From NCBI GenBank assembly GCA_963920665.1, contig OY987263.1:33840547-33904546 (forward strand): a stretch of 64,000 nt of DNA, written 5' to 3'. Below, piece by piece: positions 38,312 to 50,620 of the stretch (its first letter is position 1; each line of letters opens with the position of its first letter). Made by a program: the position numbers and the translations under genes. The DNA comes from Straminergon stramineum. Lineage: Eukaryota; Streptophyta; Bryopsida; Hypnales; Calliergonaceae. The notes beneath the pieces were generated by a model, which worked only from the letters and a program-made list of their open reading frames with translations, searched no databases and was not told where the DNA came from.

Positions 38312-41300
38312 TCAGACACTCCCATGTAAGAACTCGTCAATCTTGACCAGTAATAGAGATTCGTTGTCCTGTTCAGAGGCATGTGCTTTATCACACAGCC
38401 CGAAGAAATGTTCTCTAGTATCGTTAAGAGCCAAGTGCATGATGAGATTCGTACTGTCCATGTTTCGTGTATCACCTTCGAGATTTGAGATGGTATCCAG
38501 AAACGATTGGCTATTTACTCGTGGAGCTAAGGCAACGTTGACGTCCAGAATAGATCTTCCTCTGTAGCATTTTCTTCGTACAGCCTGGCGCATATGAAAA
38601 TTCTTTTAAATAGTGAAACACTTTCAAAACAAAGCTGCGTATACTTTCAGCTGCAAAATCTAAGAAATTCATGATAATGGATGTGAGACGGAGGTCCTTG
38701 CCTGGTATAAATCACTTAGTATTTCAACTTGCTCACGACCCAAGAAGCCTCGCCTTTGAAGCTCCAGAAAGAAATCAACTGTTCCAACTGTGACATATCG
38801 GGTGGTCTTAAAGCTCTCTACAGCTGCTTTGAGAACCTGTGAATTGAAGACCGACGGCAACCAATTGTACGGAGGAGAAAAACACAATATGGCCGAAAGG
38901 ATGGCAGAAGAATATTGGATTCCTTCGGTTTCCTTGACCCCTTCTTGCACTTGAGCCAGAGATAGCAATAGTTCTTCTGCAACTGTTTTGTACCAAGGAC
39001 TCCTTGTAATGGCCTCCTTTTGTTTCAGATCAAGCACGGTCGTTGCAAGCAGACTCATCATGCATATGCAAGCATTCTTCCTCAACAAGCCATCACTCCC
39101 TAATGCTGCACCTTGCAAAATTAATGTCATACTTCTCAGGTCATTTACCGAGCTGTCAGCAAGATTCCCTTCGAGCTTGCCATTGGTGTCCGTAATATGT
39201 GACAGATGTTCAACTAGGCAAGAGGATGTCAATATCTGTATGGAGTGCGTACTGAAACAGAGTAGCTGGCAGAGATGCTGATACGAAATTCTGGAAGTGA
39301 TTTTCGTGGAGAAATCATTTGTAAAACTGCGTTCAATCCTGTTGTTCGTTTCTTCGTGCGTTACGTTGCAAATTCCACTGCAATACAATGGACAGCTGTC
39401 AGTAACCTCAACTGTTCGTAGTGTTACTTGCATTCGTCATGGGCAACAACCACCAAGGTTGAAAGGAATCCAGAATGCGCTAGAAATTTATATGACTTAC
39501 CACCTCAACCATAGGGTGTGAAACAAGAGGGAGGCTCTCAAGCTCATCCCATCTTCAGAGTTGGTATCCATTGTGGTCAACGCGGAACTCTTCTGGGAAG
39601 CATTCACGATGTTCCGTTCCAAAGTATCTCGGAGCTCGACACTCATACATACCTTTCTTGCTGCTTCCTGTAGTGTAGGGATCCTAAAAGATTTATGCAT
39701 GATCAGTGTAATAAGATTAACTAGTGGGACACCAGAAGCATGCATGTCCCTCCCATTGTTCAGTTGTAACAGCAAGAGTTTCTCCGTCTGCCATCACATG
39801 CCAACCGCAATGTACATGTTCAAAATCGCAGGACATACTCTTATGGACTTTTCAGCTCAACTCCATCCAGGTATACACCTGCAATTAGACATTAGGATAT
39901 TAGGACAAATAATTATTCCAGCTATATGGGTTTGAACAAGCACCTGACTTGCGATATCCAGCCAGGCGCCCTCATCCATCACAGCCATGGATTCGTCGAG
40001 GACGACTAGCAGTTGAAAGAGTAACTCTACGCAAACCGTAACTGTGGCTCTAGGGGCCTCACAACCTTGCAAAAGAATGAACCGCCTCAGGGTTTTCACA
40101 ACGCCATGGCTGTGAAATTTCTGTGCGAAGCTCCAACTATCCCTGATAATTCTTGAAAGTCCAGTTGCAACGATCCTAATTTCATTAACAAGATGCCTCT
40201 CGACTACGTCGAGGAAAAGCGACATTAGGACCCCTGTCGCGTAGTCGTCCTCATCAATCAGCTGTGCCACCTGAACCTCCGCGCCAGCATCCAGATTCTT
40301 CAGGAGTAGTTCTTTGCTCATTGCAGAAAGACTTTCTTTCTTCGCAATCCACTTGAGTGCAGGTAACGGCAGTTCATAATTCAAAGAGCCACTGTCGTAA
40401 GCTGCTTTTAAAGTGTCAATCATAATATTTTCAGCCTTCATACTTGGGAAACGACCCTGCAACATAATGTTTTGTTGTCCTTCAATAAACAAGAGGAAAA
40501 ATTGCTTTAGAACTGGAGAAGATGGCGAGGCTAGAAGCGACGACGAGGAGTTCACAAGAACATGCTGTTCTAGGGAACTCAGTAGCTGCTTACTTTCAAC
40601 AAGCCTGCAGGCAATCGAAACAGGATTCTCGCTTAGATATCGATGCAGCAACAATCTAAAGCAATATTATAAAATCACATCATTAAGTCAAGATTTACCA
40701 AATTCTCTTCGTAGACTGCACACGCAATCCTCCTCATTATAAACCTATACATGAACAGCGGGAAAAATGGCTCATTGATGGCTTTTCTACATAGCAACTG
40801 AGAAGTTCAACAGGACTTCTCAAATTTATAGTATGAACAAGAGTCTCAATATCGATGAAGGTTGAGACAAGGTCAAGTACAACCTGTCACCGTGTTCGAT
40901 GGTAGTGAAAAGTAGAGCGATAATTGCTTGATGAGCCGAAATAAGATGCCAGTCCTCATGGCTTCTCTGTTCAAGTAATATGAGTAAGCCTTCCACGTCA
41001 CCGGGTAAGTGATGCAGAAAGTCAACTTGGATGAGATCCGCATTTGAGGAGGTCCTATTTATCATTGTGCCGATTGCGCTGTAGATATTTTGCTTCAATT
41101 CCGCCGAGGGAAATTTCGACATACTCTCAAAAGCCATGCTGACCCAGCACTTGGAGATTAGAGTTCTCGCAAATTCGCCCGCCTGGATAGCCTCTCCATC
41201 TTGTACGATTTTTCTGACAGTACTGAAGAGAGCATCGATAGTTTCTTCGTCTGAAATGCTTTCATAGGAAGCTGTAATAACCGGGAGCATTCGCAAGTGG

Positions 41301-43858
41301 AAATGCGTCATCAAAAACTGTGCCAATTCTCTAAATTGTTCATGGGCAAAATTCTGTTGAGCACAGAAGAAATGTGCCGCTTGTAGCAGATGTGTGGCAG
41401 AAAATATGCCATTGTGTTGGCTTGCGTAAATGGGGTCTGCACTGATGCAATCCGTCATGGAGGACACGCAGTCTAGAAGCATTTGGCAGATTGAAGGGAT
41501 GTTGCAGCACGAAGGGGCCCTCAACAAAGTTATAAGAGTATCGCAAGTGGCATTCAGACCCTCAGGAGAGAGACCAAAGCCAAGAATGTCAGAAATTTCG
41601 TGGTCTTTTACAATACTGCTGTAACATTGAAAAGATTTCTTCAAGAGGTTAATCAGATGTTCGGCGCGGGCGTAACTTATTACCCCAGGACGATCACCGA
41701 TTCCAGCAGAAATTATTCTCAATGTTTCCTTCTGCAAATCTCCATAAGCTGAAGAAAAGGAATGTTCAAGTACACGCAACAGCGGTTCAAGTCCGAGACT
41801 GAAGTGGTCAGAGAACGTCGGGAGGGCCAACGAAAGTGTCATAAGCGTGCGGACGGCGCTGATGCCGACTGCTTCAAGATCGCCTGCAATCCGAGATGCA
41901 ATAGTTCATAGTGCCATTTATCGTGGGCAAGTGAAGGAACGATATGGCATTACATCGGTCTGAAATGACTGATACAGCAACACCCTGTTCCCATAAGATA
42001 AAAACTTTAAATCCCGTTTTCCAGGTTTAATCCCGTCTACAGGTGAGTTAGCGGGAGGTTTACGAGACTTCATTCACAGGTCTGTGATGAAGAATAGAAG
42101 ATAAGTGCATCGCAAGTTGCATACCTGATACCCTCAGAACCTCAAATATGTAGTCAGTTAATCCCTCCTTAACAAGAGAATGAAGCTCTTCGCCGATGTC
42201 CAGGCTAGTAGGGCAAACCTGGTCGATCAACACTAAAGATCTAATCTGGACTTGAGTATCAGTAGATAGAAGTGATGCCTTCATTGCCTCTGCGAAATGT
42301 CCCACGAAAGAAGCACTTGTCTGACCTGGCGGCGCAGTCATATCCTGGTCACCTGTATCGCGTTGCCCGTCGAAAACAGTTGTTGATAGGCTGATGTTGA
42401 AGACAGATGCTTGGGCAAGTGCAATTAACAAGTCTGTCATCACAACGCTCATAATAATGAGGAAGTCACTGAGTCCGACATTGCATAACAGCATGAATAA
42501 GCATGCGATGGACATCGGGGACATCACAATAATAATAGTCAACAGATAAGTCGGCAGGGTTTGAGAGTGTACCTAGGCTGTTTGTCCTGACGACATCATT
42601 ATGTGTTTTCTCCAAGGCGCGTAGAGAGAGGTAAACCAGTGAGGGGCAGTATTCAACTAACAATTGAATGCCACCTTCCAAGGAGGTTAACTTGACGAAA
42701 ATAAAGAAAATATCCACTCCCATCTCATCACTGCACATACTATTACAGCGTATATGAGTATCATTCTAGTCAAATACATGTACATAAGCCCCATTCGCTT
42801 CTGATAGCTTCAAAAGAAACATAACACCAAGGGATTGCTCATGCAAGCCATAATCTTCCATATGCTTGAAGATACTCACGTTGGAAGCGAAATAGCTTTG
42901 ACGAGATTCTGAACGCAACCAGCTTGGGATGTAATCGCGTTAGGAATGTGATTATTATGGTGGCAATGCAGCTCAAGGAGAAGACCCAAAGCATGAACCT
43001 GCATAGAGAAAGATAGTTTGCCGTCAGATAATTTTGGCCAAATGGGGAACAATAATGGACGGGCACTTCTATTGTAAGGTACTTGGAGCTCTGTAAATAC
43101 GAGCAAAAAATAATAAAATATAAGAGATTAAGTATATGTGTGTGTGTCTCTCCATAAAATTTTAGAATCTATGTATTCACTATTGTCGATACCAAATTTG
43201 GCCAATGCATTTTCAAGTCATCCATTAGTTATGCACGAAGGTAATATTGAAGCCAACAGGGCTCTACTCAGCGACCACTGGTCATACAGTCAAAATCGAG
43301 CAATTACTTGGACGATAATCTTATGGATGCATTACGAAGACCAAAATAATTAACCAGGACTGCCTCTCTGCTTCTACAACTCGACAACAGCACTGAACAA
43401 AAGAAGAAAAAACGCACACTGAAGAGATGCCCATGCTTCCAAGGAGTAGTCTCGGACCTCGAAAGGTGCAGGCAAATATGCAGCATTGCATCTTGGAGCA
43501 ACGTGCCAATGGCCAATTTGCAAACAGAAACCGTGACATCAATGATTACACTAGCAAGCCCTTCACCATCAGTGAAAAAAATTGCTTCCGCCAAAGGAGC
43601 GGCAAGAAATTCCAGACGCTTTAGTATCATATCACTACAAAATTGCGAATCTGACAGTGACTCGGTAAATTCACTCAGAGCTTTTTCTCTATGTACTACA
43701 AGCGAAGAAGGCGACGCAATCAGATCAGTGAAGCATTCAAGACAGAATGCTCTACCCTGGCTCGTACGAACCAGCATATTTGATCCGTGATTCCGCGAAC
43801 AAGACATATAAAATGCACTTCGCTCATCGTCCTCCAACTCTCCCATCATTGTGATCAT
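38312..43858 (-). CDS. PRD1: PRD1 homologue, meiotic double-strand break factor
   Basis: Nine exons in coding order: 43858-43418, 42998-42880, 42730-42573, 42433-42125, 41883-40884, 40655-39944, 39787-39501, 39377-38702 and 38584-38312 (1324 codons plus TGA). Arabidopsis PRD1 is about 1330 residues, and every exon phase agrees. The N-terminus has the family pattern CSRNHGSNMLVRTSQGRAF followed by CLECF, a possible Cys/His metal site. The rest is helical, armadillo-like (LLIALAQ, LVKEGLTDYIFEVLRVS, CWVSMAFESMSKFP). PRD1 works with SPO11 proteins to make meiotic DNA breaks and is related to animal MEI1. An in-frame ATG at 43846 is an alternative start. The last intron is probably GC-AG. Confidence 0.88.
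38585..38701 (-). other. Probable GC-AG intron in PRD1
   Basis: The exon ends TACCAG before GCAAGG, and the next exon begins after CGCCAG. Splicing gives LSDLYQ-AVRRKCYRGRS in phase 0, resembling the C-terminal LNRVLQECRKH block I recall from Arabidopsis PRD1. Reading through instead stops after about 10 codons. No GT donor nearby gives the same result. Confidence 0.6.
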
Positions 43859-46800
43859 TTACACGATCCAATGTTAATTACAGAACGCCATTCGATTGCT
43901 GAGACAATGCAACTAAACAGTTTAGTCAGTTTCTCAGTTTCCTGTGCCAATCCCGCGAAGAAGCAAAAAGTTTAAGCCTCCATCGACACCTGCATCTCCA
44001 GTAAGAGCGTTCTTATCTTACAACATGCACGATAGTTTGGCTATGGCGCAGAATTCCTGACGATCCAATTTTCCAAGTCTCCGTAGCAATTACAGCTCAC
44101 AGCGATTCTATAACAAATGTAGTAAGAATAGGTCGAATTGCAACTGAGGAAGACGACGCCGAAGTGCATCCAAAGCAAGGGCTGTAGACACTGACTTCCA
44201 AACTTTTGAAAATGATCTCAAGGCTTGCCCGCCCAGGCGTCCACTCCAATTCAAATGATCCCGCCCCCGCTCTTCTTTTGTTTTTGAACTGAAGTGGGAA
44301 AAGGCAAAAGAGGCCGCCAAATTCTTTTTGGTGAATTTTCACCTGAATCTTACCTGATTTGGGTTAAAACACTAAGACAAATATTTGAAAAAATTAAAGA
44401 ATTCAGTAAGCACTTTTCAAAAAAATACTTGATTTTACCAATATTTGGATAAAAGCTACTATTCATAGATAATTTTGTAGAATGATTCTACCCATTTTTT
44501 TCCTTACTTGCATGCATTTTAGGGTGCAAGTTGCCCTTACTACCATAAAAATCAATAAATTTTTTTGAGTGAATGGAGTCAGCCCAATGGCTTCTTATTC
44601 TATTTTGAATGTGAATAATATTCCAAACAAAACAATTAGGGATTTATTTTCAAGGTTTCCTAGGTACATTGATTTGTCTATTTAGTAAAGGAGAAAAAAG
44701 CATCACCTAGAAAATTAGTGTCACCAATAATTTTTTGTTTTTTTGGAAATTAATAAAAAAAATAGTAATACGGTATATCATGTTGCAATAATTTAAAATA
44801 GTGCGGCTTTGATAAATTAGTGTCACATGCAGTATGAGGATAACCCAATGTAGTGCAAATTGCAATCTTGACTGGAGTGATGGAGTGGTGAATAAGTAAA
44901 ATTATGACTGCAATGTGATTTATACAGTCAGATGTCAAGATATCATCCAACTTGAATTTTTGGGGTGATTTCAGGGGGTCTTATCCATTCAAAATATCAT
45001 GTCTCTAATTAGAATAGAAATAATTCGACTTCATTTTAATTCAATTAATATGTGGATGGACCATTATTATAGTTGAATATAAAATTCATGTTCATATAAC
45101 TTTTGTGCAACTGCATTAGAACCCCTAAAGGTCTTTCATGTTTAGAGGTCCAAATTTTGCTTCAAAATATTCTCTTGAAAGCAAAGTTAAAATCTTAGTC
45201 TATATTTATTTTTAAATGAATTCAACCATGGGATCCTTTGGTTAACTTGTTCAAGTGCATCATCCCAAAATTTTATACCAAATATTCCTACCAATTGCAA
45301 GTTCAATGTGCTTAGTCAACCTAACATGCTTAACCCTTGTGCGTCAAAACCAAAAAAAATTGGACATTAAGAAAATAGGATTTGGGGATTACAAGATTCA
45401 TCAAATATTATAATCTCAAAATCCACACAATGGATTCTCTTATAAATTGCAGATTTGTACTCATCAGAAAGTAGGCTTCAAATCTCAACTGTGAAAACTT
45501 TAGTAACCATGTAGTTCTCAAATTATTCTGGATTTTCTAGATCCAACAAAAAAAGCTCTTCACTTATGTTGTTCACTCTATGATGTTTAGAGATTAACTT
45601 GCATAGCAAAGAGTGGCAGCACATAGAGTTGACAACAAAGCTAAATCATGCTAGAGCTAGCAAAATGTTTGAACACTAGAATTGCACCCAAATGGAAGTT
45701 TTTTGTATAAATATGCAATGTCCAAATTGATGATATTCTACTGTAGGAGTTTTCTAATGGAATTGAGTTTTGGAAGTATTCTCAAGTACAGAAGAACATA
45801 TTGCTTTCTTCAATGTAAAATTGCATTTGCCAATGTACTGACACATGCTTGAAAAAGGACCATATTCGTTATATTGAGACTTTTCGCAGATTTTGAGACA
45901 TACTACAAGTTATTGGAAAATTCATTTAAAAAAATAGAAATTGAAACCAAAAATAAATAATGCTCAAATAGTGAGCCTATGATGAAATTCTAAAAGTTGG
46001 TGTTGTTACATATTTATAAAAGAATACTAGTAAAGAGATAAAGGGATTTATCTTCAAGTCAAGGATAAAAACACTAGAAGAAAAACGTGTCTGGTACAAC
46101 CGGCCACTATGCAACTAGTGTCCTATACAACTATCTTATGACCATAATCCTCTCTATTAGCACCAAATCTAATGTAATTGTTTTATGTCATCGTTTTACA
46201 ACATTGATACATTGTTTTAGTTGCAAAGTAGTCAATTTGTAGTTGCAAACAACAACTAGGAAATGACTAGGAAAATATTGCAACTGTAAAATGACCATAG
46301 TTATGCCATATTTAACTACTTTTGGACTTTAGGAGGACTTTTGGACTATGTGATGGGAGAAGCCATCAAGAGACCTCCCGTTGTTATGGATTAGGAGACC
46401 CCAATGCCTATGAAAGGGGGAAGAAAAGAGTGAAGTAGACCATGTTCACACACAAGAAGGGGACAAAAAAACATTATAACTAAGACAATTCAATTATTCA
46501 ACCGTAGAACATTGAATTGTACATAGTAATTAAGACGAATCATCAGGAGATTTCTCGATGTAGTGCAAATCCAAGATACAAGGACTGTAAGTGTGGCATG
46601 AAACCAATAAAAACGGCTATTATTCAATTGGAACTATTAGGTCTCATTTCCCCTGTTAGTATTTCCACGCATAATTAGGAACCAGAAATCTCCCGATATG
46701 ATCCCTACACTTGACCTCTTACAGTAAAAGAGAACATAGAAAATGACAAGGCAAATGCAAATACGAACTTCTAGTGCGGATGAATGAAACTAGAAAGTAA

Positions 46801-47184
46801 CTGAAAGGTAAGGTGGATTCACCAAAATTTATTCATATTGATATAGAAAATAACAGAAGTTGCCTTTACAAAGAACTGAAGGCCTGACCTATAGAATCCA
46901 TGATTCAAGATGAAAAGACAGTGGGTGCATGATTGAAAATGAAATGACAAGTGGCCCTATGGCTTCTCTAAATGCATAAACTACACTCACTACATAATTA
47001 CCATGACTGAAGGACTTTCTACCTGTACTCTGTTTTAAGTCCCAACAATTAGCTCCTTTACTCCATAGCACGGACGCTCCCATCTCAAAGGAAGAAGATC
47101 ATCCCTCGCAAGTATGGAGGGTCCTACCACACGAGCATGTGGCCACTTAAGAGGATCTAACTCAAGTAGAACTATAGTTTGATT
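43859..47184. other. PRD1 upstream region and AT-rich intergenic DNA
   Basis: 43859-44345 is GC-richer and likely holds the PRD1 promoter and leader. From 44350 onward the DNA is AT-rich. Element-like ends ACCCCTAAAGG (near 45123) and TTAACCCTTG (near 45330) are present. The first degenerate palindrome copies appear near 46540 and 46690. No gene is supported. Confidence 0.5.
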
Positions 47185-47511
47185 CTAGAGAATGCTACGC
47201 TCTCTAGGGCTACCTAAGATAAGCTTTAGTAATTCAGCACGGTTTGGATAGGGGTCATTCTTCTTACAGTTGTCCGCACCAACAATATAGAGGAAACTCT
47301 TCAAAGTACTCCATAGGAGAAGATGCTGCAAAAGAGTTGCCACGGCAAGAACATTCATTGAGGAATACAACCCACAGTGACTATCTTCAACCAATTGTTT
47401 AAGAAAGCCACGAAAACCAGCAGGTACGATAATTCTTTGATGAAGATCCGTAATGCCGCCTTCCACGCATAAAGCACCTATAAGAACAACGAGAACTGCC
47501 TTCTGCATCAA
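47185..47511 (-). pseudogene. Second FCP1-like (HAD) fragment
   Basis: A 108-codon frame with the order of an FCP1-type domain: KAVLVVLIGALCVEGG at the usual motif I position, a GFRGFLKQLVEDSHCGLYSS block at the motif II position (usually R-P-x-x-x-x-F-L ... W-S-S), then LFLYIVGADNC-like sequence. The motif I aspartates (normally LDLNG or LDLDG) are lost (VLIGA), so catalysis is unlikely. After its TAG the same frame stays open for 49 codons (NQTIVLLELDPLKWPHARVV...) before a TAA. Four palindrome copies lie just upstream (47545-47735). It could be a separate relic or a diverged extension of the larger gene. Confidence 0.5.
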
Positions 47512-47544
47512 CCAAACTCATTAGATAAGGAAAACCTCCAAACA

Positions 47545-48216
47545 ACGGGAGATCTCCCGATGAAGCTCATGAGGAATACTCAGTTCACGAAGAACCTATC
47601 AGCACCGGGAGATCTCCCGATGAAATGACAGTGGACAATCGTGTTGGTCAGCACCATCTAACAATGGGAGATCTCCGGATGAAGTAAGAGTTGTTAATAA
47701 CATTTTCCAGCAACTATAAGAAACGGGAGATCTCTCGATGAAGTAAGAATAGACAACTCCATAGAACCATTTCCAGTATTGGCTAAAAATAGAGAAAACT
47801 CACTATTTTCCAATTGGAATGTGGTAAAGGTAGACTATGAATTACAAGTACATTCTGGAAACTAACTGTCATTTAAGTATCTTTGAACAAGAAATGCGAA
47901 GAACAGCTAAGGAGTGACGTGCACAGAAAAAACTCTCTAGATGGAATACAAATAAAACATAAAACTGAGTAGGAAAAAAAGAATGCAATTCACAATGAGA
48001 ATAAAAGTGCAATCACTTTACATTTCTTAACAAGTAATATACAATTCACAATGGACAGAAAATGCAATTATTTACAATCTCATTAACAGTCATCTCTTTG
48101 TTACAGTCGGAGTAAAAGTGCAATTATTTACAATCTGATTATCAATATGTATTGAGGCCTATGTATAGTGTCAATGTTTTACATCTGAATTTACAGTAAC
48201 GAGAGATCTCCCGATG
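47545..48216. repeat. Palindrome copies between the two FCP1-like frames
   Basis: Copies of GGGAGATCTCCCGATGAAG type start near 47545, 47604, 47663 and 47722 (period about 59 bp), with another near 48197. The first four are followed by GAAGT- or GAAAT-like tails, suggesting short tandem units that contain the palindrome. Confidence 0.8.
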
Positions 48217-49419
48217 AAGCCTCAGAAAAATGGGGATCAACACACTATCCTGGTAATGATTACGAAGCCCTCATTGGATAACGGGTCGACACCTTGTTGT
48301 CCGCCAATAAGCGGGTTATTCTTCACATACACTGGCACCTTCTCATTTGACCTAAAAAGACCATCAAGCCAAGGGATCAACTACATCCGAAGGTAGTTGT
48401 CATTGGAATCACCGTAGAAGGACTCAGGAAAAACAGCATTGTGTGGATTATTCATGACGTTCTTTACTGGATTGTTGTCAATTAGCAGAATGTTCTCTAG
48501 TGTCGATAAACCAACAGCCTGCGCAAAAATCATAAGATCCTTTAGAAAGATTGGCTTATGTGGTGCAGTTGGTGCCCTGTACTTGGTCTTTGTGCACACC
48601 TCTTGATCTAGACAAATTACATCTCCACGACCGAAGGAAGCATCTGCAAGGACAATGTCTAACAAGTCGTTCATGTTTCGAGGAGTTACACTACTCCAGA
48701 ATGCAACTTGCACTTTTCCATGCAACCAATTAAGGAAGGTTGTGACACCCAGCCGATGTTCAACATGAAGTTTATTACGGAAATACGACCTGTGAAGTAT
48801 AACTCCATTCAAGTCCAGAATCACTATATAGTTTCGGTGAGGTACCTTTTTGGGTGTCCCCGGAACCGCCGTGAAAGGACCAGGACAATCTGCAATACAG
48901 AATACCAAAGAGAAGTTAGACATAAGTCCAGCAACATCAACATTCAATTGAAATCAAATCCGTGAAGATACGCACGATGTCACCTCAAGCACCTTTGGTG
49001 TCGTCCTCTCCAGTTCGATTCACTTCTGCTTCATAAACCTTGGAAGGAGAAGTAGTCCCAGATTCAAAGACCTCCTCCTCTGCTGCTTGTGGTACACGGT
49101 CAGAGGCGATATCAACAATGCTTTGATACATAAAACTGGTGGCCTCCCACGCGGCCTGAATATCACGAGAAGATTTACTCGTGGGATCGCGGGTAACACA
49201 TGCATGGTGACTTGGCAAATCAACAAGATCCTTAAACCTATTCTTTATAGAGAGTCTCTCTACGTAAGTCAGTCCAGCCTACAGAACAGCTATGAATGGA
49301 TTCACCTCCACTATGCCAGCCTCCGGATTCATTTGCCTCAAGTCTACTAGAGTATCCTCCAGAATGTTGGCAACGACATTGGCATCAGATGTTCTACCTT
49401 CAACCTGAGACAACGGGAG

Positions 49420-50020
49420 ATCTCCTAATGCACCACCATCCAACTGAATTGTCGACGTCACTGAGGGACGAAGACTCAAATCCTGAACTGTACGCATCGG
49501 GAGATCTCCCACTGCAACACACACACACACACACACACCGCCTGCACCTTCTCTGTCCCCTCCAGATCGTGAATGTCTTATGGGTCCTTATGCATTGGGA
49601 GATCTCTTGCTGCAACTCCCCCCACCTGTGCCTTCTCTGTCCCCTCCACATTGCGAATGTCGTCTGGGTCATTACCCATCCGGAGATCTCCCGATGCACC
49701 GACTCGCACTTGCGCCTCCACCCTCTCCTCCTGATCGCCAGTAACCTCTTGGAAATCTAGAGCTCCAACCCCCACCGCCTATGCCTTCTCTGTCATCTAA
49801 AGACCGCCAATGTCTTCTGGGTCATTAGCCATCTGGAGATCTCCCGATGCTCCCATCCCCATCTGCGCCTCCTCTCTCTCTTCTCGATCACGAGTAACCT
49901 CTCGATGAGGGTCCATCGAAAGATCTCCCGATGCATTCCCCTGCATCAGAATTTTCTCTCCCTCTTCACGACCGGAAGTATCGGCTCGGTCAGTATGCAT
50001 CAGGAGATCTCCCGTTGCAT
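49420..50020 (-). repeat. In-phase coding copies of the palindrome
   Basis: Seven copies lie inside the long last-but-one exon of the GGQH/FCP1 gene. On the coding strand every copy reads in the same phase as A-[S/T/A/V/L]-[G/R]-D-L-[P/L/S/Q/R]-[M/L], for example GASGDLRMG, NASGDLSMD and AVGDLPMR. Between copies the frame repeats NDP-D/E-DI and EGTEKAQVG-like text, so part of the exon grew by tandem duplication of units near 100 bp. Confidence 0.75.
49516..49538. repeat. AC/TG dinucleotide microsatellite inside an exon
   Basis: About 11 AC units. The reading frame of the GGQH/FCP1 gene changes across it (codon starts move from position class 2 to class 0 modulo 3), so a length change of the microsatellite is a likely cause of the frameshift. 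Confidence 0.8.
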
Positions 50021-50513
50021 CGTCGCGCGTCTCCTCTTGCGAGAGTTCAACACATCCACAGTGCGTGTTAGTGCTTGTCGGTGCGTTAAGCACCTACACC
50101 ACTTGCTCACTCGTAGGCTCCAGAATTGCAACAGCATCACGTTCCCCTGAACAGGTAAGAAGAATAGTTGCCGCTTTGTTGGATTCTAGAGTCAGTGCAG
50201 CGGCATCCTTAGCCCCAGTCGACGGAGGGGACAAGACGTCCGGGCTGGGCTTTTTTCGACGCAGCACTGGAGAAGAGGGTACACAGTCAGCACTGTTGGA
50301 GTCACTTAGCTGGATATCCAGCCGTCGCTTCGTCTTGAACTCCGCCTAGTGAATTGACTTCCTCTCACGCGGATTCGTGTCCGACATCTTCCTTGCCTTC
50401 AATGTACCCAACTTCTCTTCAGCAGCCCGCTTTCCAGGCCTCTTCTGTAAGGCACTTGGTGTAGACGACAATTGCAAGTCTCGCCTCGGTCGCGATGGTT
50501 CTATTGACTTCTC

Positions 50514-50620
50514 CTGGAAGGACGAAAATTCATTAGATCTTCATAAGTAAGGGCACTAAACAATGGAAAAAGACGAACTAGCATCGGGAGATCTCCCGAT
50601 GGTTCCCTCCGACAACTAAC
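50514..50620 (-). other. Short intron containing one full palindrome
   Basis: A 107-nt GT-AG intron of the GGQH/FCP1 gene with a perfect CATCGGGAGATCTCCCGATG at about 50583-50602. A longer intron (52366-52733) holds three more copies, near 52438, 52530 and 52650. Confidence 0.7.

Noticed and set aside
49400..50150. Plus-strand open frames rich in REISRC-like peptides.
   Set aside because: They are the opposite-strand reading of the palindromes and of the minus-strand exon. Frame continuity, splice sites and domains favour the minus strand.
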